From Treponema sp. (GTDB lineage: Bacteria; Spirochaetota; Spirochaetia; Treponematales; Breznakiellaceae), in NCBI GenBank assembly GCA_009781475.1, contig WQYB01000024.1, positions 1 through 32,350 on the forward strand: DNA of 32,350 nucleotides. The letters are read 5' to 3'. How positions within the stretch are numbered: the first letter of the stretch is position 1; every line of letters begins with the position of its first letter. This document shows, piece by piece, positions 1 through 7,784 of this stretch. The position numbers were made by a program, and so were the translations under genes. Under the pieces are notes generated by a model. It did no database searches, was not told the DNA's origin, and was given only the letters and a program-made list of their open reading frames with translations.

Positions 1-80
1 ACACAGAGGCACAAAGGCACGGAGTTCATACTCCAAATCTTTTCCGTGTACTCTGTGCCTCCGTGTCTCCGTGTGAATTT
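1..80. repeat. Dispersed inverted-repeat element, copy A (cut by window edge)
   Basis: Bases 1-25 are the exact reverse complement of 17066-17090, and bases 51-75 match the reverse complement of 17009-17033 at 23 of 25 positions. Each copy is therefore an element of about 85-90 bp with long imperfect inverted arms built from 7-9 bp units (CACGGAG, CACAGAG) around a variable centre. The outer arm ends in GAATTTA, which includes the thrH stop codon. The element lies just 3' of thrH and may act as a transcription end or RNA-stabilising hairpin, but no U-tract supports a classical terminator. Its other end lies outside the window. Confidence 0.75.
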
Positions 81-681
81 ATTTTAGGAAAGATTCTATA
101 ATTGTTAGTAATTCATCATAAGTTTCATAGCATTTAAGGTCAGGATTGTCTTTTTGGATTTGCGCAGGTGCGTGGAAAAGACAGCCGCTGTGTGCTTCGC
201 GGATCATATCAAGGTCGTTATAAGAATCCCCTGCGGCGAAAATGCGCATATTCATCGCTTTAAAAGCCTTTACAGCTTCTTTTTTTCCGTTTTGCTGACG
301 TAATGTATAACCTGTTATAGTTCCGCATTCGTCTGAATTTATCGAATTACAAAATAAAGATGGAAAGCCGAGTTTAAACATAAGCGGTTTTGCGAATTGT
401 TCAAAAGTATCAGATAAAATTACAAGCTGAGTTTTTTCGCGTAATTTATTTGAAAACTCAAGAGCGCCGGGTAATGGCTGCATAGAAGAAATAACTTTTT
501 GAATATCAGGTAATTTAAGATTATTTTTATTTAAAATATCGATGCGGAACTTCATCAATTTATCATAATCAGGTTCGTCCCTGGTCGTTCTTTGAAGCTC
601 GGTAATACCGGTAGTTTTTGAGAATTCAATCCAAATTTCAGGGACTAGAACGCCTTCAAGGTCAAGACATACAATGTTCAT
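79..681 (-). CDS. thrH: ThrH-like phosphoserine phosphatase / homoserine phosphotransferase (HAD family)
   Basis: Protein of 200 aa, the usual ThrH length (about 205 aa). HAD motif I is DLEGVLVPE near residues 7-15, with Asp7 the expected phospho-aspartate nucleophile. Motif II is SDTF near 90-93, a motif III lysine lies in NGKKEA, and motif IV is GDSYNDLDM near 152-160. The DxEG form with a following PE is typical of ThrH rather than SerB. ThrH proteins dephosphorylate phosphoserine and can move the phosphate to homoserine, so a role in serine/threonine metabolism in the cytoplasm is inferred. It is divergent from birA with only 20 bp between start codons. There is no SD; TATTAT lies 6 nt before the ATG, predicting a leaderless mRNA. 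Confidence 0.88.
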   Translation of the reverse strand: MNIVCLDLEGVLVPEIWIEFSKTTGITELQRTTRDEPDYDKLMKFRIDILNKNNLKLPDIQKVISSMQPLPGALEFSNKLREKTQLVILSDTFEQFAKPLMFKLGFPSLFCNSINSDECGTITGYTLRQQNGKKEAVKAFKAMNMRIFAAGDSYNDLDMIREAHSGCLFHAPAQIQKDNPDLKCYETYDELLTIIESFLK

Positions 682-686
682 AAAGG

Positions 687-693
687 TATAATA
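687..693. promoter_or_regulatory. Shared bidirectional -10 element between thrH and birA
   Basis: The heptamer TATAATA reads TATAAT on the plus strand (687-692) and TATTAT on the minus strand (693-688). It sits 9 nt before the birA ATG and 6 nt before the thrH ATG, so transcription in both directions would start at or beside the start codons. I see no good -35 hexamer at 16-18 bp on either side. Overlapping symmetric -10 elements giving divergent transcription are an established bacterial promoter type. Confidence 0.6.
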
Positions 694-701
694 ACATAAA
701 T

Positions 702-1475
702 ATGAAATCGATAGAAGTATTAAATCCCTTTAATGCTCCAACTTACTATTTAGACGTTGTATCCAGCACCATGGATGTTTCCCGCAAACTTTCCTCAAAC
801 GGCGAGCCTCACGGTACGGTTATAACTGCAGATTTTCAGGAAGCCGGAAGGGGGCGTATACAAGGAAGATTTTGGCAGACAGAAAGAAAAAAAAACTTAA
901 TGTTTACAATTTTATTTCGTTACAATCAAATTGAAGATATTCCTAAAGCTCTTACTTTGCGTACAGGGTTGGCAGTTTCTTTGGCTATAGAAGATTTTTT
1001 GCCGTGTCTTAAAAATAAAGTAAAAGTAAAATGGCCTAATGATATTATAATAGAAAATAAAAAAGCGGCAGGAATACTTTGCGAGGCAGACGGCGGGTAT
1101 GTACATATCGGTATTGGGGTAAATGTTTTGCAAAAAGAATTTCCTTCAAAATTAAAAAATAAAGCTACAAGCCTTTGCCTAACAGCTATTAAGGAAATTA
1201 AAGAAGGGGAAATATTTATATTATTGGAAAAAATCCTTAAAAGACTTTACGAGAAAATCGAAAATGATAAAAATGATTGGAAATTACTGATAGAAAAACG
1301 ATTATATAAAATGAACGAAAGAGTTGTTTTTATAGAGGGAGCAGCAGATTCAGGTATGGAAATTAAAGGTACTATTTCAGGAATAGGAGACAATGGAGAG
1401 CTTTTAATTATTCCTGAAAATGAAACTCAAACAATGTCTTTTTATAACGGTGAATTAATGATAGGATTAACTTAA
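702..1475 (+). CDS. birA: Biotin--[acetyl-CoA-carboxylase] ligase, no DNA-binding domain
   Basis: Protein of 257 aa from the BPL/LplA/LipB superfamily. It activates biotin as biotinyl-AMP and attaches it to a lysine of biotin carboxyl carrier proteins. Visible motifs are SSTMD near residue 21, the biotinyl-AMP loop GRGRIQGRFW near 49-58, KWPNDI near 108-113, the AAGIL segment and IGIGVNV. A small C-terminal beta domain follows. There is no N-terminal winged helix, so this is a group I, non-repressor ligase. The start codon has no SD and lies 9 nt after a TATAAT box. The stop TAA shares its last A with the ATG of the next gene, indicating translational coupling. Confidence 0.9.
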   Translation: MKSIEVLNPFNAPTYYLDVVSSTMDVSRKLSSNGEPHGTVITADFQEAGRGRIQGRFWQTERKKNLMFTILFRYNQIEDIPKALTLRTGLAVSLAIEDFLPCLKNKVKVKWPNDIIIENKKAAGILCEADGGYVHIGIGVNVLQKEFPSKLKNKATSLCLTAIKEIKEGEIFILLEKILKRLYEKIENDKNDWKLLIEKRLYKMNERVVFIEGAADSGMEIKGTISGIGDNGELLIIPENETQTMSFYNGELMIGLT

Positions 1476-3580
1476 TGTTCGCCAAGGTTTCAATAAAAAA
1501 TTCGCTTTTAATGCTGTTTGGCGGTTTTGTGTGCGCCGCAGGAGTAGTTTTTTTATTTAGTTATTTTCTTTCAGGTCCTAAACTAGGCAGGTCTTATGAT
1601 TTTTTGCTTGAATATAAATCTCCTGTTATATCAAATGAAATTTTAATTATCGATACAGAAGAATTTATAGAAGGAATTGATATTTTATCGGTTCTTATGA
1701 CATTAACAGAAAAACAGGCTTCTAATTTAATATTAACAGGTAAGGTATCGCCGGCATCATCACCCATTGCAGTTAATGATGCAGAAATTCGCAGGCGTTT
1801 TAATGATGAATATAATCTTTTAAGTTCAAATGTCCGTAATTTATTTGAAGGCATCAGAATGGGTTATGTAAACCCTGTACAGGCTCCTGGTTTTGTTGAA
1901 CAGGTTGTTGATCTGGCTCATGCAGGAAAGGATCGTTTAATTTCTGCATTAATTGACAGAGATGAAGATTTACTGCATTCGGTAGCAGTATTTGGAAATT
2001 TCTTACAAGCCGATTTTAAACCGCAGCTTGATGATGATGGAAAATTAAGACGTGTTAATCCTTTGGAAAATCCGGTTTATGATTATTTAAAAAACCGTTA
2101 TGAATTTTCTCAAATTGAAACTTCGGATTTAAAACAAATACTTTGGCTGCGAAGCCATGATGCAAAAGATTTGGATATACAACTGGATAAAAACGGTAAT
2201 ATAATTACAATAGGTATCGGTTCTTTTAGGCGTATTGACATAAATCTATTCCGTAAAAAAGATGAATTGGAAAAAAATATACATATACTGATGGAACAGG
2301 CAAATGAACTAAGAGCCTTTTCGCAAGTTTCACCTGACAGAATACCGCTGTTTTTATATGATTATTCCAACATAGTATTGGATGAACTTTTAAAATCACC
2401 AACAGCCGCGAATCGATTAAACTGGATTGTATCACGAGAGAATTTTTTTAAAAGTCTTAATGATTTTTTAAACAGTAGTGCGCAATCGGATATTATCGGT
2501 CAATATGAAGATCAAATATCGGATATTGATTCATCAAATGCGCAGCAACTTAACAATATAATAACAAGAAAAAATAATTTAGCTGACATTTTCGAATCGT
2601 TAAATAAAACACACAGTGAATTATCAGAAATAAATATACTGTTAAAAAAAGAGCTGGAATCTTCTCTTTGTATAATGGGACCTCCTGTTAATTCTGATTA
2701 TTCGGCGCTTCTTGCCAATGCGATTATAACAGGAAATCATATAAAACCTGTAAATGAAAGATATTCGGTTTTTTGGTCTGTTTTAGCGGTATTTATTATA
2801 ATGCTTATAATATTTTTACTGCGTCCTTATATTCTTTTGCCTGCCGGTATTGTATTAAGCGCCTTGTCGGCAGTTATATTCAGCGGTATTTTTATTTTTT
2901 ATTCATTATGGATTGATCCTTTTATGGTTTTAGTTCCGTCTTTAACAGGGACTGTAATTATTTTTATATGTAAAAGAGTTTATCTGGATTATAGAGCGTA
3001 TAGTTTACGTTTGGCTTATAGGTCATCAGTATCTAAAGATATTCTTAAAACAATAATAAAAAACGGACGCCCTCGTCTTACAGAAACTAATACTTCATTT
3101 GCTGCAGTCATAGCAATTAAAGATTTTAATTTATTGGGAAAAGAAGATAACGAAAAACCGCAGGATGCGGGAAAAATAAAAAGATCGTTTTGTTCGATGG
3201 CAAAAAAAATTGTTTTTAATACAGAGGCTGTTATCGCTGGTTACGAAGGAGATACAATACTTGTATGTTTTGGTTCACCTTTGGATAAATCGCAGCAGCC
3301 TGTAAATAAAGCGTGTGATTTTGTAAAAGAATTAATTAAAAATGAAAAAATTTCATGGCGGTTCGGTATTGATGCAGGGGACTGTTCATTTTCATGGTCG
3401 CCTGAAACAGGTTTTTCAGTTACCGGACGTCCTGCCGTAAGGGCAAGAATACTTGTTTCAAAAACCGCGCGTTTCAAAGAAAGAGCGCTTATTTCCAAAT
3501 CTGTACTGGAAAAAACCGGTAAAGAAGCGGAAAAAATCGGCGCTCTATACGATGAAAATGATACCTTTTATGCTCTTTAG
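1475..3580 (+). CDS. Membrane protein with CHASE2-like sensor and degenerate nucleotide-cyclase domain
   Basis: Protein of 701 aa. One N-terminal membrane helix (about residues 11-33) is followed by a large periplasmic region of roughly 390 aa that begins like CHASE2 domains (the EILIIDTEEF segment). Then come three membrane helices (about 430-510) and a cytoplasmic class III cyclase-like domain from about 545. The cyclase fold is suggested by FAAVIAIKDFNLL, YEGDTILVCFGSP and RFGIDAGDCSFS. The first metal-binding Asp of true cyclases (FADI motif) appears replaced, while the Asp in GD is kept, so the domain may be inactive or regulatory. It overlaps birA by one base (TAATG). It converges on the LpoB-like gene with one base between the stop codons. 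Confidence 0.65.
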   Translation: MFAKVSIKNSLLMLFGGFVCAAGVVFLFSYFLSGPKLGRSYDFLLEYKSPVISNEILIIDTEEFIEGIDILSVLMTLTEKQASNLILTGKVSPASSPIAVNDAEIRRRFNDEYNLLSSNVRNLFEGIRMGYVNPVQAPGFVEQVVDLAHAGKDRLISALIDRDEDLLHSVAVFGNFLQADFKPQLDDDGKLRRVNPLENPVYDYLKNRYEFSQIETSDLKQILWLRSHDAKDLDIQLDKNGNIITIGIGSFRRIDINLFRKKDELEKNIHILMEQANELRAFSQVSPDRIPLFLYDYSNIVLDELLKSPTAANRLNWIVSRENFFKSLNDFLNSSAQSDIIGQYEDQISDIDSSNAQQLNNIITRKNNLADIFESLNKTHSELSEINILLKKELESSLCIMGPPVNSDYSALLANAIITGNHIKPVNERYSVFWSVLAVFIIMLIIFLLRPYILLPAGIVLSALSAVIFSGIFIFYSLWIDPFMVLVPSLTGTVIIFICKRVYLDYRAYSLRLAYRSSVSKDILKTIIKNGRPRLTETNTSFAAVIAIKDFNLLGKEDNEKPQDAGKIKRSFCSMAKKIVFNTEAVIAGYEGDTILVCFGSPLDKSQQPVNKACDFVKELIKNEKISWRFGIDAGDCSFSWSPETGFSVTGRPAVRARILVSKTARFKERALISKSVLEKTGKEAEKIGALYDENDTFYAL

Positions 3581-3581
3581 T

Positions 3582-4178
3582 TTATAATCTGTTATTTGGT
3601 CTTCTTACGATTTTTGTAATATCATCGTTTTGACCAATCCAAACTCTGGCATTTGTTTCTATATTTGTAAGTTCTGCGGTCACATAATATGTTCTTACAG
3701 TTCTGTTTCCTTCTCTGTCAACAATTGTTCTTACATGACCTGTCAGCATATAGTTAGCGCCTATTTCTCTGCCCAATCTTGCTGTAGTTTCTTCGCTTGC
3801 GTTATTTTGCTGATCCTGTCTTTCTGCTCTAAGCTCTTGCCTTAAACCTGCGGGAGCGACAAAGTCAAGTCTTCCGCTGTCAAAAATAACTCTTTCCATT
3901 GTAGAAGAAATAATTTCCGTATCGATATGTTCGCTGCTTTCGTTTCTGAATCTGCCTACAATTACTGTCGGTTTTCTGTTTCCTGCCGCTCTTATTGCCT
4001 GATCAACCCTTGGGCTTGTAAGGCAGTCGTTAATCAGAGATTCGCATACAATTCTTACGTCAATTGCATTCCAGTAACCGCTTAAATCCGGCTGTGTTCC
4101 CGATTCAACTCTTTTTACGGTAGTACCGCATGCGCTTAATAATAAAACCGAAATCAATACAATAATTGTTTTTTTCAT
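3582..4178 (-). CDS. LpoB-like lipoprotein (penicillin-binding protein activator family)
   Basis: About 198 aa from the chosen ATG at 4178, which follows GGGGTG with 6 nt spacing; a GTG at 4187 is possible but poorly placed. The N-terminus is a lipoprotein signal with lipobox LLSAC. The mature part shows LSGYWNAIDVRIV, PTVIVGRFRNESSEHIDTE, then SEETTARLGREIGANYMLTGHV and NIETNARVWIGQ, the hallmark order of the LpoB/COG3417 family. In E. coli LpoB is an outer-membrane lipoprotein that stimulates a bifunctional peptidoglycan synthase. A similar envelope role is inferred here, though the partner is unknown. It lies 11 nt downstream of a COG3014 lipoprotein gene, probably in one operon. Confidence 0.8.
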   Translation of the reverse strand: MKKTIIVLISVLLLSACGTTVKRVESGTQPDLSGYWNAIDVRIVCESLINDCLTSPRVDQAIRAAGNRKPTVIVGRFRNESSEHIDTEIISSTMERVIFDSGRLDFVAPAGLRQELRAERQDQQNNASEETTARLGREIGANYMLTGHVRTIVDREGNRTVRTYYVTAELTNIETNARVWIGQNDDITKIVRRPNNRL

Positions 4179-4189
4179 TAAAATCACCC

Positions 4190-5563
4190 CTATTTTAAAT
4201 TTACAGTTTGCAATAGATTTAATCCATTACTGTTTACATTAATATCATAACGCATTTCACTGGAAATAATCCGGTTTCCCTGATAATAATTGATATTTAC
4301 ATTATAAATACCGGGATTAAGATTGATACCCCCGATATATGCCTTGTCAGGAAGGTAGCGGGACATTCTGATATCGGCGCTTTCAGAGCTATCCATAAGA
4401 CCTCTGGCTGCTAAAGCTACCGCCAATCCAGCCAGTTCACCTTGATTTTTTATTGTTTCCGACGCTGCAATATCTGCGGCAACATATTTTAAAATTGTGC
4501 GGATATATGTTTTTAAAAGGATACTTGAATACCTTGCTCTGAAAGTTTCTTCTATAACAGCGCTCATATCTTCGATTAATTCCATGTCGAACCTGCCATG
4601 TCCTTCAACAATAACTTCAACCCTGGTTATTGTATTCGGTCTTCTGACTAATACCGGAAGTTTAAAATTGGAAACTCGTAATATAGGATGCTGAAACGGA
4701 AGATAATGTATAATCCGCTGTTCTTCTTTTACAGGAGATAATCCGGTAAAAGTAATCACATTTAAACGTGCTGTTCCGGCTGGAACATTTCTGGCATCCG
4801 CTACGGCTTGCGGTATTTGATTTCTGTATATATTCCTGTTTGACGAATATGCCCGCTGAATTTGGTCAAATTCGATTCTGGCAGAATCTGTATTATTTAT
4901 ACCCTGATAAAATAAAGCGCTTAAATAACGTGCAAGCGCAGAATTGGAAAAATTAACGGATCTGGTTTCCGGCATTTGACTGATGCCTGTTTCTCTTCGG
5001 GTCATTTCGTTTAGGCTGGCTCCAGTATTTGGGTCCCTGTATTCATGCCTTCGCCCAAGCAGTTCAAGTTTTCCGTTTGGCATACTTAATTTTCTTATTT
5101 CTACAAGAGCGCCTTCGATATTGCCTCTGTTATAGTAGTTCAATGCGTTAAATACATTCAAATATATATTTTCAAAATCTTCACCCGGATAATCTCTTGT
5201 ATTATCATTTAATATAAAAGAGAAAAACCCCTGGGTTAAACTTCTTGTATACGCTTCTTCGATTAAACGCTCCGCGTTTTGAAGGTCTGCCGATGAAACA
5301 GCATAATTACCGGCGTAATGCTCCAAAAGACCTTTATCCATAAATAATGATATGGCATTTCTTTCGTTATAAAGCGTCCTGTTTCCCGACTGTCTTCTTG
5401 AAATTGTATCCGCTGCGGTTCTAAAATCTCTTTGTGATACAGAGCTGTCAATTTCCAAAAAAGGCGGCGGAGTGCTTGAGCAGGATAAAAGGGCAAATGA
5501 CAGTATTAATACTTTACCCGCCGGCAGAGCAGATTTTATTATTATTTTTATAATATTATTCAT
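4190..5563 (-). CDS. COG3014-like lipoprotein
   Basis: About 457 aa from ATG 5563; an upstream TTG at 5569 is an alternative. The leader contains a hydrophobic stretch and lipobox ALLSC near residue 28. The mature N-terminal half is helical and TPR-like (repeated AL, Y and L positions around residues 60-190). The C-terminal half is beta-rich, with a segment LPVLVRRPNTITRVEV and a predicted helical patch near 340-380. The layout matches the uncharacterised COG3014 lipoprotein family, often found beside LpoB-like genes. The function is unknown; cooperation with the LpoB-like partner at the envelope is inferred. There is no clear SD. A TTGACA at 5602-5597 could be its -35, shared with the divergent rsmE promoter. 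Confidence 0.65.
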   Translation of the reverse strand: MNNIIKIIIKSALPAGKVLILSFALLSCSSTPPPFLEIDSSVSQRDFRTAADTISRRQSGNRTLYNERNAISLFMDKGLLEHYAGNYAVSSADLQNAERLIEEAYTRSLTQGFFSFILNDNTRDYPGEDFENIYLNVFNALNYYNRGNIEGALVEIRKLSMPNGKLELLGRRHEYRDPNTGASLNEMTRRETGISQMPETRSVNFSNSALARYLSALFYQGINNTDSARIEFDQIQRAYSSNRNIYRNQIPQAVADARNVPAGTARLNVITFTGLSPVKEEQRIIHYLPFQHPILRVSNFKLPVLVRRPNTITRVEVIVEGHGRFDMELIEDMSAVIEETFRARYSSILLKTYIRTILKYVAADIAASETIKNQGELAGLAVALAARGLMDSSESADIRMSRYLPDKAYIGGINLNPGIYNVNINYYQGNRIISSEMRYDINVNSNGLNLLQTVNLK

Positions 5564-5595
5564 TAACAACTAATTCTTTGTTGTTTTTAATTGTT

Positions 5596-5624
5596 TTGTC
5601 AAGATATTAAAAATTTGATATAAT
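5596..5624 (+). promoter_or_regulatory. Sigma70-type promoter giving leaderless rsmE mRNA
   Basis: TTGTCA (5596-5601), a 17 bp spacer and a perfect TATAAT (5619-5624) are followed after 6 nt by the GTG start of rsmE at 5631. The expected +1 falls on or next to the GTG. The -35 overlaps TTGACA on the minus strand (5602-5597), which may serve the divergent COG3014 gene. Confidence 0.75.
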
Positions 5625-5630
5625 CTAATA

Positions 5631-6368
5631 GTGAATATTATTTTATTTGAAGAACATGAACTGGGACGCTCTTTGCCAAGACGGGATGAAAGGACAATAC
5701 ACCTTTTAAAGGTTTTACATAAAAAAACCGGAGATACATTTGATGCAGGGGTGCTTGGCGGTAAACGCGGAACGGGTACAATAGAAAAGATCAATTTTGA
5801 AGGCTCAATTCAGGTTAGAATCGAACTTTTTGATCCGCCGCCGCCTCGTTTACGGTTAAGAATGGCAGTTTCCTTTGTGCGCCCTATACAGCTTCGCCGT
5901 CTTTTAAAAGACCTTTCAAATATCGGCGTATCGTCTATCGATATTTTCGGCACTGATATGAGCGAGAAAAGTTACCGCGATACTAATTTATTTACAGACG
6001 GAGGGGCAAAAGCGGTTCTTATAGAAGGAGCGGTGCAGGCTCGTGATACACAAATTCCATTATTATCGGTTTATGATAATCTTGATAAATGGTTAAATGA
6101 ACGTCCCTGGGAAAAGGATGAAAAAAGGCGTACAGTGCAGCTTCTTGCGATGGACAACGTACGACCTGAAGGGTCTTTTTTTCATATAAATCCGTCAAGC
6201 CGCCCTGTTGTTATAGTTATAGGTCCTGAAAGAGGCTGGTCTGACAGAGAGCGTAATTTATTCGAACAGGCAGGATTTTTGCGGCTGTCTATGGGAGAGC
6301 GTGCCTTGCGTACAGAGACTGCGTGTATAACCGCAGCATCTTTAGCAATGGAAAAAATCGAAAATTAA
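5631..6368 (+). CDS. rsmE: 16S rRNA (uracil(1498)-N(3))-methyltransferase RsmE
   Basis: Protein of 245 aa, the normal family length. The N-terminal PUA-like part contains HLLKVLHKKTGD. The C-terminal SPOUT methyltransferase part carries the knot motifs VIVIGPERGWSDRE (about 188-201) and LSMGERALRTETACI (about 213-227), close to the family forms GPEGGF and LG.RILRTETA. It methylates U1498 of 16S rRNA with S-adenosylmethionine. The start is GTG with no SD, 6 nt after a TATAAT box, so a leaderless mRNA is predicted. The next gene starts 36 nt downstream with its own SD and is likely cotranscribed. Confidence 0.9.
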   Translation: MNIILFEEHELGRSLPRRDERTIHLLKVLHKKTGDTFDAGVLGGKRGTGTIEKINFEGSIQVRIELFDPPPPRLRLRMAVSFVRPIQLRRLLKDLSNIGVSSIDIFGTDMSEKSYRDTNLFTDGGAKAVLIEGAVQARDTQIPLLSVYDNLDKWLNERPWEKDEKRRTVQLLAMDNVRPEGSFFHINPSSRPVVIVIGPERGWSDRERNLFEQAGFLRLSMGERALRTETACITAASLAMEKIEN

Positions 6369-6404
6369 AGAAACTTTAAACGAGATTTTTAAACGAGGTT
6401 TGAT

Positions 6405-7202
6405 ATGAATATGGAAAAAGTAAAAGAAAAACTTCTTGCTATAGAAGATGCTCCGCTTGAGTTTTCGCTTATTTATTCCGGAAAAAAAAGCGGCAAAGTT
6501 AACGGTCTTTATAAACCTGCATCAAGAGAAATAATTATCCATAACCGCAATTTTAGTAACGATGATTCAGGGTATAATTTACTGCTTTACACGGCAATTC
6601 ATGAATATGCACATCACCTGCACGCATGCAAAAGAGGCGGCACACTTTCTGCAAGAGCGCATAATACAGAGTTTTGGGCAATTTTTCATGCTCTTTTGGA
6701 AAAAGCCGAAAAGAAAAAAATCTACAAAGATGTATTTGCAGTTTCGCCGGAACTTTTAAAACTGACAGAAATAATCCGCACAAAGTATTTAAAAAACAAC
6801 GGCGATCTTGTAAAAGAAATGGGTAAACACTTAATTAAAGCACACGATCTTTGCACGGAAATCGGAGTGCGCTTTGAAGATTATGTTGACAGGATGCTGC
6901 GCATCCCAAGAGCAGCCGCCAATACTGCGATAAAAATGTTTGAATACGACATCACATCAGAAGTAGGAGCCGACAACATGAAATTTCTTGCAGGTATCCG
7001 CGATGATGACAAGCGGCAGGCGGCAGAAAAAGCATTAGTTAAAGGAAAAAGCCCCGACACTGTAAAAATTCAAGTTCGCGGAAATGACGAACCTGCCGAC
7101 CCTGTAGAAATGCTGGAAAAAGAAAAATTAAGACTGGAGCGAACAATTGCAACTTTAATTAAAAGACTGGAAGAAGTTAAAAAAGAATTGAAAGGAAAGT
7201 AG
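6405..7202 (+). CDS. SprT/YgjP-like zinc metallopeptidase with C-terminal helical domain and coiled coil
   Basis: Protein of 265 aa. The N-terminal third contains a zinc-peptidase motif HEYAHH (about residues 67-72) and a downstream HNTEFWAIFHALL (about 87-99). The second resembles the third-ligand segment of SprT/YgjP proteins (H..EFW). The middle part (about 135-225) has LIKAHDLCTEIG, RIPRAAANTAIKMF and DKRQAAEKALVKGKSPDTVK. It looks like a small helical, possibly ParB/DUF3102-like HTH region, but this is only a resemblance. The C-terminus (about 230-265) is a charged coiled coil. GAGG lies 6 nt before the ATG. The substrate is unknown and no signal peptide is present, so it is cytoplasmic. 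Confidence 0.6.
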   Translation: MNMEKVKEKLLAIEDAPLEFSLIYSGKKSGKVNGLYKPASREIIIHNRNFSNDDSGYNLLLYTAIHEYAHHLHACKRGGTLSARAHNTEFWAIFHALLEKAEKKKIYKDVFAVSPELLKLTEIIRTKYLKNNGDLVKEMGKHLIKAHDLCTEIGVRFEDYVDRMLRIPRAAANTAIKMFEYDITSEVGADNMKFLAGIRDDDKRQAAEKALVKGKSPDTVKIQVRGNDEPADPVEMLEKEKLRLERTIATLIKRLEEVKKELKGK

Positions 7203-7232
7203 AATAGTAGTAAAATATTTTAGGAGTTTATT

Positions 7233-7766
7233 ATGAAAAAGTTTATCAAACTATTCGGAGTTATTGCATTTTGTGCGGTAATGATCATTTCATTGACTGC
7301 TGCTTCCTGTTTCGGCGGCGGCGAAAAAGGCGAGGGTGAAAGCAGCGGCGGAGGTCTTTTTAGCCGCTTATCAGGCGGCGGAAGCGGTCTTGTAGGTTCA
7401 TGGAAACGCGATGATGGTTATGTTGTCAAATATTCTAGTAATACTGTTGATATGTTTGACGATAAAGGTTCTGCAATAGTTAAGGGGAGCTGGTCAACCA
7501 AAGGAGATGAATTAACTGTAACGACGACACATTTTAACGGCAACTTATTCGGAGAGGCAGCGCCCTTGTTTGGAATGGAAGTCAATAAATGGTATACAAT
7601 GGCTGAATTACAAAAAATATTAGAAAGCTCACCATTTGGAATTTTGGCTGATGATTTTATTTCAATAGCTGATGGTTTTTCAGCAACGGGTACTTACAAG
7701 ATTGAAGGTAATAGACTAACCTTCAACGGTCCGACCGGTGTAATAGAAAAATACACTAAAATGTAA
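7233..7766 (+). CDS. Small exported lipoprotein, function unknown
   Basis: Protein of 177 aa. A signal peptide (residues 1-25) ends in a lipobox-like TAASC. A glycine/serine-rich linker follows (about 28-55), then a compact beta-rich domain from GSWKRDDGYVVKYS to the end. The pattern of LVGSWKR, KGSWSTKGDELTVT and GTYKIEGNRLTF resembles lipocalin-like extracytoplasmic domains of unknown function. AGGAG lies 6 nt before the ATG. The first 23 residues are nearly the same as those of the next gene, suggesting the leader was copied between neighbours. Confidence 0.6.
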   Translation: MKKFIKLFGVIAFCAVMIISLTAASCFGGGEKGEGESSGGGLFSRLSGGGSGLVGSWKRDDGYVVKYSSNTVDMFDDKGSAIVKGSWSTKGDELTVTTTHFNGNLFGEAAPLFGMEVNKWYTMAELQKILESSPFGILADDFISIADGFSATGTYKIEGNRLTFNGPTGVIEKYTKM

Positions 7767-7784
7767 AGGTGTTAAGAAAAATTT

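Noticed and set aside
912..1133. Antisense open frame inside birA
   Set aside because: No SD, no recognisable domain, and it lies wholly inside a strongly supported gene; the same holds for the other short frames overlapping real genes.
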